Assembly: GCF_036345255.1 (NCBI RefSeq)
Contig: NZ_CP107783.1
Span: 6,246,001-6,310,000, forward strand
DNA: 64,000 bases
Direction: 5' to 3'
From: Streptomyces sp. NBC_00569
GTDB lineage: Bacteria; Actinomycetota; Actinomycetes; Streptomycetales; Streptomycetaceae
Shown piece after piece: positions 17,582 to 26,219 of the stretch. A program made the position numbers and the translations under genes. Position 1 is the stretch's first letter, and every line of letters starts with the position of its first letter. A model generated the notes under the pieces. The model saw only the letters and a list, made by a program, of their open reading frames with translations. It did no database searches and had not been told where the DNA came from.

Positions 17582-17655
17582 TGCGCCGCCAGGGACTCGA
17601 ACCCCGGACCCGCTGATTAAGAGTCAGCTGCTCTAACCAACTGAGCTAGCGGCGC
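17582..17655 (-). tRNA. tRNA-Lys (anticodon CTT), second copy
   Basis: The 74 bases are identical in sequence and fold to the copy at 3416-3489, with anticodon CTT in loop CTCTTAA. It has the same orientation, so the two copies form a direct repeat about 14 kb apart. Its first ten bases overlap the end of the upstream protein gene on the same strand. Confidence 0.97.
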
Positions 17656-18272
17656 CTGCTGACGTCGTAGACCTTAGCATCCTGATCCGGGCCAGGAAAA
17701 ATCGATATCCGCACCGCAGGTTTGGCGCTCGCGCGGGCCGCCCGGACGCAGGCCCAGAGCATGACCTCGGGTCCCGGCAACCAGGGGTGGCGGGTGTCCG
17801 GGGCGACCACCCAGCGTGAGTCGGCGTGGGGTCCCCCGGCGTGGTCGGTGCCCCCGGCCGGCGGCGGGACGGTCACGGCGTCACCGGTTCCATGGCACAG
17901 GAGGGGCGGCACGGCGGGGCCCCACTCCTCCCACTCCAGGAGCGAGGGCAGCCGGTGGGCGGTGCCGGGTGCCGTGAACAGGAGCATGCGGCCGCGGTGC
18001 GCGGCGACCGGGCCCGAGCCGGGGCCGTCCTCCCACAGCGCGTCCAACATCCGGCGCCCGAACATCGACGGCACGTTCACCACGTCGAAGGCGGTGCCGC
18101 AGGGCAGCACCACGGGGGCGCCGGGCCGGGACTCCCAGAACGCGAGGGTGCTGCGCGGATGCGTTCCTGCCGAGGCGAGCCACGCGGCGCCCTCCCGAGT
18201 GGCGCCCGCGATGTCGAACCGGTCGTACCGGGTCAGCGGGCCGGTGCTGTTCTGGCGATATGCGGCGCTCAT
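17646..18272 (-). CDS. Primase/polymerase-like protein, catalytic acids not evident
   Basis: A 208-residue protein of a conserved Streptomyces family usually labelled bifunctional DNA primase/polymerase N-terminal-like. Recognizable blocks are TLAFWESRPGAPVVLPCG, FDVVNVP, LLEWEEWGP, WVVAPDTRHPWLPG and QDAKVYDVSRRR. Active Prim-Pol domains carry a D-h-D/E metal site after the conserved beta strand; here I see only one Asp (AFDVVNV), so catalysis is doubtful. The start is ATG 18272, with a weak ribosome site. The stop codon TAG lies inside the 5' end of the tRNA-Lys gene, so processing of a shared transcript would remove it. Confidence 0.75.
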   Translation of the reverse strand: MSAAYRQNSTGPLTRYDRFDIAGATREGAAWLASAGTHPRSTLAFWESRPGAPVVLPCGTAFDVVNVPSMFGRRMLDALWEDGPGSGPVAAHRGRMLLFTAPGTAHRLPSLLEWEEWGPAVPPLLCHGTGDAVTVPPPAGGTDHAGGPHADSRWVVAPDTRHPWLPGPEVMLWACVRAARASAKPAVRISIFPGPDQDAKVYDVSRRR

Positions 18273-18361
18273 GGCATTTACATCTACCGGCCGTGAGCGC
18301 GCGACTTCCCAGGGTTGCCGGAAATCGGGACAGGAGGGGGCGGGGTGGAGTATCTTGCCCC

Positions 18362-18375
18362 CTGGCATATGCCAG
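18362..18375. promoter_or_regulatory. Palindrome CTGGCATATGCCAG upstream of the primase-like gene
   Basis: A perfect 14-base palindrome 90 bases before the start of the primase-like gene. Its 12-base core also occurs at 4441-4452. It looks like an operator for an unidentified dimeric regulator. Confidence 0.45.
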
Positions 18376-18409
18376 ATGATCTTTACGGGGTGTGGTTGCC
18401 GCGGCGTCG

Positions 18410-18763
18410 CTAGGGCCGGTTCTCGGCGGGCCCGCGCATCAGGTCGCGGCCGAACTCGACCATCTTCTTCGCGTAGTCCTCGGTCCACTGCGCCTGCTCG
18501 GCGATCGCCGCGGCCGTCAGGCGGTCGAAGCGGCGCGGGTCGGCGAGCTGGGCCGCAGCCAGGGCCTGGAACTCCACGGACCGGTCGGCCGCAGCGCGGA
18601 ACGCGTGCGTCAGCTCCGTGGCGCGGGCGAGCAGCTCGCTCGGGTCCTCGATCGCCTCCAGGTCGAAGAAGTGCTCCGGGTCCGCGGCGGCCTCGGCCGG
18701 CTCGAAGAGCAGCGGGGCCGGACGCATCCGCCTCTCGGTACGGGCCCGCTCGGGCTCGGCCAT
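18410..18763 (-). CDS. Small conserved acidic protein, unknown function
   Basis: A 117-residue protein from ATG 18763, with GGAGGAA well placed. It has no signal peptide or membrane helix. The sequence is alpha-helical in character (DPSELLARATELTHAFRAAADRSVEFQALAAAQLADPRRFDRLTAAAIAE cannot be tied to a named domain by me) and ends with GRDLMRGPAENRP. It stands alone between the helicase operon and the primase-like gene, same strand, 91 bases after the helicase stop. I do not recognize its function. Confidence 0.8.
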   Translation of the reverse strand: MAEPERARTERRMRPAPLLFEPAEAAADPEHFFDLEAIEDPSELLARATELTHAFRAAADRSVEFQALAAAQLADPRRFDRLTAAAIAEQAQWTEDYAKKMVEFGRDLMRGPAENRP

Positions 18764-18854
18764 GATGTTCCTCCTCGTACGGTGTGCAGCCCGCGTCGCC
18801 GCCGGGGCCACCTTCTATTCTCCGCAGGCCCGCAAGAGCGCCCCGTTGTTCAGT

Positions 18855-20231
18855 TCAAGGCGTCCACGCCACCCGGTGTTCCGTGAGGCGGGCCAGTACC
18901 GCGTGATTCGCCTCCCAGCCGTCCGGGAATTTCACCGTCACCCCCAGTTGGACCGGTTCCGTCGACGGGTGGTCGTCCAGCAGGTCGGGGACGCCCGCGC
19001 GGCAGACCACGATGCACGCGTGGCGGTGGCGGGACGCCAGGACGCACAGACGGCCGGTCTCCAGGTGGAACGCCGTCGCGTCGGGGCGGCCCGAGAGCGG
19101 GTGCAGGACGACCGTGACGTCGAACTCGCGGCCCTGCAGCCGGTTCGCCGTGTCCACGGTGACGTCCGTGACGCCGAGCTCCGCGAGCGCCGAGCGCACC
19201 GCCGCCGCCTGGTCGCGATGCGCCGTGCCGACCGCGATGCGGTCCGCCGTGAGCGGGGACGGGTCGGGGCCGCGCTCCGAGAGCGTGACGCCGCCGCGGT
19301 CGAGCAGCCGCCGCACCACCTGGGCCAGGGCCCGAACCGCCTCGGGGTCCGTGCGGGGCGTGTGACCGGCCGGGAGTTCGAGCAGGCCCCAGCCCGACTC
19401 CGCCGCCTCGTCGATCACCCGGTCCGGGCCCGAGCCGTCGGACGCCACCGTGAACCCCAGGCTGCGGTCGCCGTGGTCCGTACCGCTGCGGAAGGGCGTG
19501 TACGGGTAGAAGGCGCCGGAGACCAGCGGCGCGGCGGACGCCGGGAGGCGCCAGGAGACCGGGAGCCGGTGCTGCGGCAGCTCGGGGTTGTGCGCCAGGA
19601 GCGTCGTCACGGCGGACGCCGAAGGGTCGTACGACAGGCCCGCCCACTGTTCGGCCCCGACGATCGCGAACGGGTCCAGCTGGCCCGGATCACCCACGAA
19701 CAGCGCCCGCTCGAACAGGCCCGCCACGGCGAGCAGCGCGTCCGAACGCATCTGGTACGCCTCGTCGACGATGGCGTGCTGCCAGGGGTCGATGTCCTTG
19801 ACGTGCGCCCACTTCGCGGCCGTCGAGATGACGACCGGCAGCGGCGCCAGGTCACCGGCCTTGGTCGACTTGCGCACGTTGACCAGGTCGTCGAGTGCCT
19901 TGTCGTACGGGTCGGGGTCGCTGCTGTGCAGGCGCCCGACGGGCAGCTCGGGGTTCTTCTCGGCGAGGCGCAGGACGAGGTCGTCGACCTGCGCGTTCGT
20001 CTGGGCGATGACCATCAACGGACGTCCCGCCTCGGCCAGTTCGAGCGCGGCCCGCACCACGAGCGTCGACTTCCCGGCGCCGGGCGGGGAGTCCACGACG
20101 GTGCCGCGGGCCGTGCCGTGCAGGGTGTCGTGGAGGATCGCGTCGGTGGCGCGGCCGGCCGCCGCCCCCGGGTCGAACGGGGTGTCGCCGCTCGTGCCCG
20201 AGCGGCCGGGCTGATGCGGTGCGGCCGTCAC
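18855..20231 (-). CDS. SF1B Upf1/Dna2-like helicase
   Basis: A compact 458-residue superfamily 1 helicase. Motif I is SPPGAGKST (Lys54), motif II VDEA (Asp156-Glu157), motif III GDPGQLDP (180-187), motif IV around VSWRLPASAAPLVSGAFY, motif V NRLQGREFDVTVV, and motif VI the region LCVLASRHRHACIVVCR. The order and the sWRLP...FY pattern are of the Upf1/Dna2/AAA_12 type, normally 5'-3' helicases. It lacks a large inserted domain. GTG 20231 overlaps the preceding stop by four bases (GTGA), so it is coupled to the unknown 532-residue protein and, through it, to a Cas4-like nuclease. I infer that these work as a nuclease-helicase complex on DNA ends or flaps. Confidence 0.87.
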   Translation of the reverse strand: MTAAPHQPGRSGTSGDTPFDPGAAAGRATDAILHDTLHGTARGTVVDSPPGAGKSTLVVRAALELAEAGRPLMVIAQTNAQVDDLVLRLAEKNPELPVGRLHSSDPDPYDKALDDLVNVRKSTKAGDLAPLPVVISTAAKWAHVKDIDPWQHAIVDEAYQMRSDALLAVAGLFERALFVGDPGQLDPFAIVGAEQWAGLSYDPSASAVTTLLAHNPELPQHRLPVSWRLPASAAPLVSGAFYPYTPFRSGTDHGDRSLGFTVASDGSGPDRVIDEAAESGWGLLELPAGHTPRTDPEAVRALAQVVRRLLDRGGVTLSERGPDPSPLTADRIAVGTAHRDQAAAVRSALAELGVTDVTVDTANRLQGREFDVTVVLHPLSGRPDATAFHLETGRLCVLASRHRHACIVVCRAGVPDLLDDHPSTEPVQLGVTVKFPDGWEANHAVLARLTEHRVAWTP

Positions 20232-21826
20232 AGCAGATCCTCCGTGGTCACGGCGTCCGGCGCCTCAGGCACCGGTGCGCCCGAGCCGTCCATGTGCGGC
20301 GGGCCGCCGTGGGTCCACGGCGTCTCTTCCGGGTCCGGCAGCTTCGGGCCGCCCCGCTGCTCGTGCTCGAAGAGCGTGAAGCACACCTGGTCACCCTTCT
20401 CCGGGACGGACCCCGGCTCCGGCTCCTTGCCGCGGCCCATCTTGTCCAGGACGCGCAGGACGACCCCGCCCCCGGCGTCGTACGACACGAACTCCGCGGC
20501 CTGCGGCTTGCCGTCGAGCGAGCGGTACACCTTCGTGCGCTCGTCGAGATGCGGCACGTCGTCGGTGCGGACGGTGATCAGGGGCCGCGGCCGGTTCTTC
20601 TCGTTGTACGCCGGCACCGACTCGGTCACCTCGCCCGCGAACGCCTCCCCGGTGAGCCGTCGGCCCGCCATGACCAGCGGGTCGTCGAGCGCCTCCTGCG
20701 CGTCCAGCCTGGCCTGTTCTCGCTCGCGCGTCGCCAGCTTGTTGGCCGCCGTCACCGCGTCGTCGCGGCGCGGCTGCGGCGGCTCGCCCGCGGCGACGCG
20801 GTCCCGGTGGCCGGTGAACGACCAGCGGTCGCGCGTCCAGCGCTCCGCGGCGCGTGGCCCCTCGGGGAGCGTGCACAGCGCGTCCAGGCCACGCCACACC
20901 GCGTCCCACGTGGGCCGGGTCCGGCTCTCGACGAGCGCGTGGATCTCGCGCTCGGCCGCCGTCAGCGCGGCCAGCCTCATGTCCGCCTCGATGCCGTCCT
21001 CGGCGGCGGCCAGCAGGGTGCGGGCCTTGTTGTAGCGCTCGATCGCGGGTGCCAGCAGCTTGTTGTCGAACGCGGGGTCGGTGGCCGGGCCGGCGGGCGG
21101 GCAGACGAGCTGGCCGTCCTTGTCCCGGGCCAGCTCGGCGCGGAGCGCGGCCTCGGCGCCCGACGCGCCCTCCGGGGCCTCGATCCAGGCGAGCAGCGAG
21201 CCCAGGTGCTGGTCCTCCAGGGTGGACTGGCCCGTCGCCCAGTGCCGGGACAGCAGGTCCGTCATGGCGAGCAGCAGCGCGGAACCGGGAACCCTGGCCC
21301 GCTCCCCGAAGTGCGTCAGCCAGCGGCCCAGGAGCGGGACGTGGGGCGGCGCGGGATACGGCGCTTCGGGCTCCTGCTCGGCGGTGCGGCGGAACCGCAT
21401 CGAGCGCCCCAGAAGCCGTACGAACTCGATGCCGGAGCGGCTCGGCAGGATCAGCTGGGGCGCGTCCGCGCACAGCTCGACCTCCACCTTGACCCGCTTG
21501 CCGGTCGTGGGGTCCGTCTCGGCGCGCTCGGCGGCCTCGACGTCGGCCGCGAACCCGTCGACGTACGGCAGGACGATCCCTGCCAGCTCGGCGAGGAAGG
21601 CGAAGCGCAGGTCGCGGTCGCGGGGCTGGGGCACCACGAGAAGCCGGGGCGAGGTGCGCTCCGTGCCGACGAGCGCGCCGAGCGGGGCGCCCGCCTCGCC
21701 GGCCGTGATGAGCGGGACGAGGACGAGGGGGCGCTGCGACAGATGACGGTGCCGCACGGTCGCGACCGGCTGGGCGCGCCCGCTCTGCACGGCCTCCAGA
21801 CGGGCCAGATCGTTGATCAGGGCCAT
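20228..21826 (-). CDS. Unknown 532-residue middle protein of nuclease-helicase operon
   Basis: I do not recognize this protein. It has no signal peptide, membrane helix or Walker motif. The N-terminal third is beta-rich (PLVLVPLITAGEAG, PRLLVVPQPRDRDLRFAFLAELAG). The middle (about 250-400) is strongly helical and charged, possibly coiled. The C-terminal part (about 400-500: PLITVRTDDVPHLDERTKVY, FVSYDAGGGVVLRVLD, DQVCFTLFEHE) looks like a small beta domain. ATG 21826 has GAGGAGG ahead and overlaps the nuclease stop by 10 bases; its own stop overlaps the helicase start. The tight coupling suggests a scaffold or DNA-clamp subunit of the same complex. Confidence 0.85.
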   Translation of the reverse strand: MALINDLARLEAVQSGRAQPVATVRHRHLSQRPLVLVPLITAGEAGAPLGALVGTERTSPRLLVVPQPRDRDLRFAFLAELAGIVLPYVDGFAADVEAAERAETDPTTGKRVKVEVELCADAPQLILPSRSGIEFVRLLGRSMRFRRTAEQEPEAPYPAPPHVPLLGRWLTHFGERARVPGSALLLAMTDLLSRHWATGQSTLEDQHLGSLLAWIEAPEGASGAEAALRAELARDKDGQLVCPPAGPATDPAFDNKLLAPAIERYNKARTLLAAAEDGIEADMRLAALTAAEREIHALVESRTRPTWDAVWRGLDALCTLPEGPRAAERWTRDRWSFTGHRDRVAAGEPPQPRRDDAVTAANKLATREREQARLDAQEALDDPLVMAGRRLTGEAFAGEVTESVPAYNEKNRPRPLITVRTDDVPHLDERTKVYRSLDGKPQAAEFVSYDAGGGVVLRVLDKMGRGKEPEPGSVPEKGDQVCFTLFEHEQRGGPKLPDPEETPWTHGGPPHMDGSGAPVPEAPDAVTTEDLL

Positions 21827-23061
21827 GACGGCGCCTCCTCTCCGCGCGCGCCGAGCGCCTCGCCCCGCAGCCGGGCCGCCCGGCGCAGGGCGGCGACCGC
21901 CGGGTCCAGCGGGTCGCCGGAGTGGCCGTGGGCGGCCGAGAGGACCTCGTCGACCGTGGTCAGACCGCCCAGCTCGGCCCGAAGGCCGCGGCCGAGCGAG
22001 GTGACCGCGCCCTGATCACGGGCCCGGTCGCGGCAGTGGAACGCCAGCTCGCACGCGGCCAGGCACTCCGGCGCGTATGTCGCCGGCACCGACTCGACCG
22101 CCTCCGTCAGCTCGTCCGCGGGCAGCGTGACGTCGAAGCAGGTGCCTTCGGGCAGCGCGTCCGCGATGTCCTCGATGCGGGTGAGCCGCTCCAGCTGCCG
22201 CCGTGTCACCGACAGCTGCTTGCGCACGTCGACGGCGGATGCCGCCGGAAGGTTGCTGAAGTCCTTGGGGCAGACGAGCAGGACCCGGTGCCTGACCTCG
22301 GGCGCCGGATCCAGGTGCCCGGCGACCCGCTCGAGGGCCAGCACGTACACCGCGGCCTGGCGGGCCGCGGCGCCGACCTTCGCCGCGTCCGCGCTGCCGT
22401 CGATCATCGGGAAGGACTTGATCTCGACGACCGTCCACGTCCCGTCGGGGTGCACGACCACTGCGTCCGGTTCGAGGAAGGCCGGGGTGCCCGCGACGTC
22501 CAGGGCGAGCATCGGGTGCTCCAGGAACGTCCAGGCGCCGGAGGCGGCCGCTTCCGCCGTCGCCTCACGCAGCGCGAGCGCCGTACGGGCCGTGCGGCCC
22601 TCGGGTCCGGCCGCCGTCAGATCCGGCGTACGGGCCCGGCCCGGCACCGGCTCCGGGCCGCCGCCCATGCGCTCGTGCACGAGCCGGAGCAGCTCCGTGC
22701 CCCCGTCGGCCTTGACCTTCGCCTCGAACGCGTTTCCCCGCATGAACGCGAACTGTGACTGGCCGAAACCGGACGGCGCCCCGAGCGCGTCCGCGAGCCG
22801 CGCCTTGTCGACGCCCGCCCCGTCGAGCAGCGCGCGCCGCCGGCACCCGGGGTTCGCCGCGAGCGCGGCCAGCGCCCGCGCGTCGAGCGCCCGTGGCGGT
22901 ATGTCACTGCCACGCAGCTCAGCGAGCTTTCCCCAGACTCTCGGCTTCGCTCGGGCAGGGGAGGCCCCAGTCGGCAGTGCCGTCCCTCGCGTCGGAGGAG
23001 CGGGCACCCGGGCCGCCGCCCGGTCCTGCACTGACCTTGCGCTGTCGGGGAATTCGCTCAC
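21817..23061 (-). CDS. Cas4/RecB-like PD-(D/E)XK nuclease with Fe-S cysteine pattern
   Basis: The 414-residue protein (GTG 23061) carries the RecB nuclease core in order: RGNAFE (Glu113), LEPDAVVV (Asp199), VVEIKSF (Glu213, Lys215) and QAAVY (Gln235, Tyr239, the QxxxY motif). Around it lie Cys73 (NPGCRRR) and Cys333-x3-Cys337-x5-Cys343, the layout of the 4Fe-4S cluster in Cas4, AddB and Dna2. It should be a cytoplasmic single-strand or end-dependent DNA nuclease. It opens a coupled operon with the unknown protein and the helicase. Its first 143 bases overlap the end of the PAP2 gene in another frame; no in-frame ATG or GTG after that overlap gives a complete domain. Confidence 0.85.
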   Translation of the reverse strand: MSEFPDSARSVQDRAAARVPAPPTRGTALPTGASPARAKPRVWGKLAELRGSDIPPRALDARALAALAANPGCRRRALLDGAGVDKARLADALGAPSGFGQSQFAFMRGNAFEAKVKADGGTELLRLVHERMGGGPEPVPGRARTPDLTAAGPEGRTARTALALREATAEAAASGAWTFLEHPMLALDVAGTPAFLEPDAVVVHPDGTWTVVEIKSFPMIDGSADAAKVGAAARQAAVYVLALERVAGHLDPAPEVRHRVLLVCPKDFSNLPAASAVDVRKQLSVTRRQLERLTRIEDIADALPEGTCFDVTLPADELTEAVESVPATYAPECLAACELAFHCRDRARDQGAVTSLGRGLRAELGGLTTVDEVLSAAHGHSGDPLDPAVAALRRAARLRGEALGARGEEAPSWP

Positions 23062-23932
23062 CCGCCGAAGTCTGGCACTCCCCACTGACAATCGAGGACG
23101 CCGCCGTGGAGGCCGGGGCGGGGAAGGTGCGGCCGGGCCGTGCGGAACCGGCCACGGGCGCGCTGCGCACACGGGCCCGTGCGAGGTCCGCTGCCCGCAC
23201 CACGCGTCGGCTGACCAGGAACCCGAGGCCCATCACGGCGACCCCGGCGAGCGCGTCGAAGAGGTAGTGGTTCGCGGTGCCCATCACCACGAAGGCGGTG
23301 ATCAGCGGGTAGGCGATGCCGGCCGCCCTGACCAGCGGCGTACGGCCGTGGCGCCACAGCATGACCCCACACCACATCGCCCAGCCGACGTGCAGGCTGG
23401 GCATCGCCGCGTACTGGTTGGTCATGCCGCCGAGCCCGCGCGGCGCGCTGGCCTGGCCGCCCCACCAGCCCCACGAGCTGTACTGGGCCATGGTGTCGAC
23501 GAATCCGTGGCCGGGGGACAGCAGGCGCGGCGGGCAGGTCGGTACGAGGGTGAAGCCGATCAGGCCGATCAGAGTGGAGGTCATCAGCCAGGTCCGGGCG
23601 GCGCGGAAGTGGACGGCGCGGCTGCGGAAGAGCCAGATCAGGATGCCCGGAGTGACGAGGTAGTGCAGTGAGGCGTACCAGAAGTCGGCGGGGACACCGA
23701 TCCAGGCCTCGGCGGTGAAGAGACGGTTCAGCGGGTGTTCGAGGTTGAGATGGAGTGCCTTCTCGGCCCGGAGTATCGCGAGGCCGTGGTCGACGGCGCT
23801 CGCCTCGTCCCCGCGCACCATGAGCCGGCCCGCCGAATAGGCGGCGTACACCATCACGATCAGCGGCAGTTCGGTCCACCAGCGCAGCCGGTCGCCTGTC
23901 GCCGCAGTGGACGGTGCCTCGGTCTGCGACAT
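22919..23932 (-). CDS. PAP2-family membrane phosphatase (Aur1/Ipt1-like)
   Basis: A 337-residue protein with about six membrane helices in the first 250 residues. The PAP2 catalytic signatures are AAMPSLHVGWAMW (PSLH) and GTANHYLFDALAG (HxxxD). It probably dephosphorylates or transfers a lipid-linked phosphate at the outer face of the membrane; actinobacterial relatives are linked to polyprenol or phosphoinositide metabolism. ATG 23932 has GGGGGAG seven bases ahead. The last 90 residues are a hydrophilic Ser/Pro/Gly-rich tail, partly encoded in DNA shared with the nuclease gene, and may be read-out of non-selected sequence. Confidence 0.88.
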   Translation of the reverse strand: MSQTEAPSTAATGDRLRWWTELPLIVMVYAAYSAGRLMVRGDEASAVDHGLAILRAEKALHLNLEHPLNRLFTAEAWIGVPADFWYASLHYLVTPGILIWLFRSRAVHFRAARTWLMTSTLIGLIGFTLVPTCPPRLLSPGHGFVDTMAQYSSWGWWGGQASAPRGLGGMTNQYAAMPSLHVGWAMWCGVMLWRHGRTPLVRAAGIAYPLITAFVVMGTANHYLFDALAGVAVMGLGFLVSRRVVRAADLARARVRSAPVAGSARPGRTFPAPASTAASSIVSGECQTSAGERIPRQRKVSAGPGGGPGARSSDARDGTADWGLPCPSEAESLGKAR

Positions 23933-24155
23933 CAGGCCGCTCCCCCTTAACTCCCTGTACGGCGGCCCGTGGCCACGTGGACCACTTTACGGTGTATGTG
24001 TCCGCCTGGAAGGGGCGCCTCCGACCCACGAAGACGCAACGATCGCCCGGTGGGTTGCCTGAATCCCGGGTGAGCGATGATGGAACGAGCGGGCGCGCCT
24101 GGCCTGACTTATCGGTACATGGCAGCCCTTTTCAGTCCCCTCGGAAAGGTCACTC

Positions 24156-24761
24156 ATGGCACCGCGCATCCTGTTGGCCCGGCATGGACAGACGGAATGG
24201 TCACTGTCCGGGCGGCACACCGGCAGGACCGACATCCCCCTCCTCGAAGAGGGACGGCGCGGCGCGAAGCTCCTCGGTGAACGTCTGCACCGGTCGCCCC
24301 TCGACGGACTCCCCGGCGCCGAGGTCCGCACCAGCCCCCTCTCCCGCGCGCGAGAGACCTGCGAACTCGCCGGCTTCGGCGAGCGCGCCACGGAGTGGGA
24401 CACGCTCATGGAGTGGGACTACGGCGCGTACGAGGGCCTGACCCCCGCCCAGATCCAGGAGCGGCGCCCCGGCTGGTTCATCTGGCGCGACGGCGTTCCC
24501 GAGGGCGAGACCCTGGAGCAGATGACCGCCCGCGCCGACGAGGTCGTCGCCTGGGCCAGATCCGAGAACCGCGACGCCCTGGTCTTCGCGCACGGCCACA
24601 TGCTGCGCTCCATCGGCGCCCGCTGGCTGGGCCTCCCGCTGGACTTCGCGGCCCGCATCCGCCTCAACCCGACGTCCCTGTCGGTCCTCGGCTGGGCCTA
24701 CGGGGAACCCGCGATCGAGTCGTGGAACGACATCGGCCACCTCGCGGGCCACGAGGGCTAG
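24156..24761 (+). CDS. Histidine phosphatase family protein
   Basis: A 201-residue cytoplasmic phosphatase of the phosphoglycerate-mutase-like superfamily. The catalytic motif LARHGQTEW is at residues 7-15, followed by [17 protein letters not shown], the acid in [13 protein letters not shown], and the second His in [17 protein letters not shown]. Small-molecule phosphatase activity is likely; the substrate is unknown. It stands alone, with a 223-base gap upstream in which I see no distinct feature. Confidence 0.92.
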   Translation: MAPRILLARHGQTEWSLSGRHTGRTDIPLLEEGRRGAKLLGERLHRSPLDGLPGAEVRTSPLSRARETCELAGFGERATEWDTLMEWDYGAYEGLTPAQIQERRPGWFIWRDGVPEGETLEQMTARADEVVAWARSENRDALVFAHGHMLRSIGARWLGLPLDFAARIRLNPTSLSVLGWAYGEPAIESWNDIGHLAGHEG

Positions 24762-24821
24762 GGCCTTTCTGCCGGACGGGACCGGGCTGGGCTCACGGGG
24801 TCCTGGAGACGCCGGCGGTGC

Positions 24822-26219
24822 TCACGCCGTGCGCGGCGCCGACGCGTGCTGCTCCAGGAACGCCGAGACGCCCGACGCCCTGCGGTGCGGAAGGAGCACG
24901 CGCGCGGTGGTTGCCAGCATCGACTGGATGCGCGACGACTGGACCTCGGTCAGCAGATGCAGGACCCGCATCCCCGCGGACGCGGCCTCGTCGGGCTGGC
25001 CCGCGCGCGCCAGGTCGTCGGCCAGCTCCGCCGTGTACAGGGCGATGTTCCGGGTGAAGTGCGGGTCCTGGAGGGCCGCGGCGCGGCGCGCGTGCCGGGC
25101 CGCGCGCGTCCAGTCGCCGAGCGCCGAGTAGCACTGCGCCTCCAGGCCCTCCAGCTCGGCCTCGCCGTAGAACGTCATCCACTCCGGGTCGTCGTCCGAC
25201 CGCCCGCGCGCGAAGAGGGCCTGCGCCCGGGCCAGTGCCCGCTCGCACCCCCTGCGGTCGCCGAGCCCCGCCCAGCCGCCCGCCTCGCGCAGCGCGAGCA
25301 GCGACAGGAGCCGTGGCGACGCCAGCTGGGCCGCGACGCGCGTGGCCGCCTGCGCCGCCCGCACCGCCTCTCTCGGCCGCCCCGCGTCCCGCGCCAGGAA
25401 CGCCGTGTTGCAGAACGCGTGCGCCTCCAGCGCCGGGTCGCCCGCCACGCGCGCGGTGGCCAGTGCCTCCGCATAGTGCGAGCGCGCGTCGTCGAATCGG
25501 CCCGAGTCGTGCGCCAACCAGCCGACGGAGATGGCCAGTTCACCCGCCCCGGCCTGGAGCCGCTCGGCCGTGCCGGGCGCCGCCGTCCCCGCGTCGAGCA
25601 GTGCGAACGCGGTACGCAGCGGGGCCGCGGCTCTCTTGTAGAGCCCGTCGGCGCCGTGCCGGTCGTCGAGCAGCCGGATCCGGCGGATGGCCTCCTCGAC
25701 CGCGCCGACACCGGCCTCGGGCGCCGCGCGCCCGCCGTGGCCCGCGGCGGTTGACCTCGCCGCATGGGCTGCCGTGCCGTCGGCCGCGATGCCGAGGGGC
25801 GCCAGGGAGGCGATGGCCACGGTGGCCGTCCCTCCGGTCATGAATGCGCGACGCCGCACGTCGCTCTCCTCGTCGTGGTGCGGGAACTCGAACTCGGTGC
25901 GCGCGAGGGGTACGGGCTCCGCGGGGCGTGCCGCCCTGCCGCGTACGGCCGAGCGGGGCACGAACCCCAGATCCGTGAGCGAACGGCCGGGGAACATATG
26001 CAGGAACACCCGCTCGTACGCGTAGTTGGGACAGCGGATCTCGCCGGCCTCCACCCGCCCGATGTAGCGCGCGTCGCAGCTGACCCGCTCGCCGATCTCC
26101 CGGGCGGCGCGTCGCACCGCGGCCGCGAACTCGCCAGGAGAGCGCTGCCCACGCAGCCGCCTGAAGGCGAGATTCGGCCGCGGGGACTGCGCTGACGATG
26201 CCACCGGTGACGGCGTCAT
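24822..26219 (-). CDS. TPR-containing regulator with N-terminal HTH-like region
   Basis: A 465-residue protein from ATG 26219. The N-terminal 90 residues ([28 protein letters not shown], then SCDARYIGRVEAGEIRCPNYAYERVFLHMF) look like an XRE-type DNA-binding domain. A Tat/hydrophobic-like segment (RRRAFMTGGTATVAIASLAPLG, about 128-150) follows, then TPR-like helical repeats (about 200-450: SHYAEALATARVAGDPALEAHAF, ALGDWTRAARHARRAAALQD). Streptomyces have many such regulators, several affecting development and antibiotic production. The gene is divergent from a small conserved protein, a frequent pairing. No specific name is justified. Confidence 0.85.
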   Translation of the reverse strand: MTPSPVASSAQSPRPNLAFRRLRGQRSPGEFAAAVRRAAREIGERVSCDARYIGRVEAGEIRCPNYAYERVFLHMFPGRSLTDLGFVPRSAVRGRAARPAEPVPLARTEFEFPHHDEESDVRRRAFMTGGTATVAIASLAPLGIAADGTAAHAARSTAAGHGGRAAPEAGVGAVEEAIRRIRLLDDRHGADGLYKRAAAPLRTAFALLDAGTAAPGTAERLQAGAGELAISVGWLAHDSGRFDDARSHYAEALATARVAGDPALEAHAFCNTAFLARDAGRPREAVRAAQAATRVAAQLASPRLLSLLALREAGGWAGLGDRRGCERALARAQALFARGRSDDDPEWMTFYGEAELEGLEAQCYSALGDWTRAARHARRAAALQDPHFTRNIALYTAELADDLARAGQPDEAASAGMRVLHLLTEVQSSRIQSMLATTARVLLPHRRASGVSAFLEQHASAPRTA

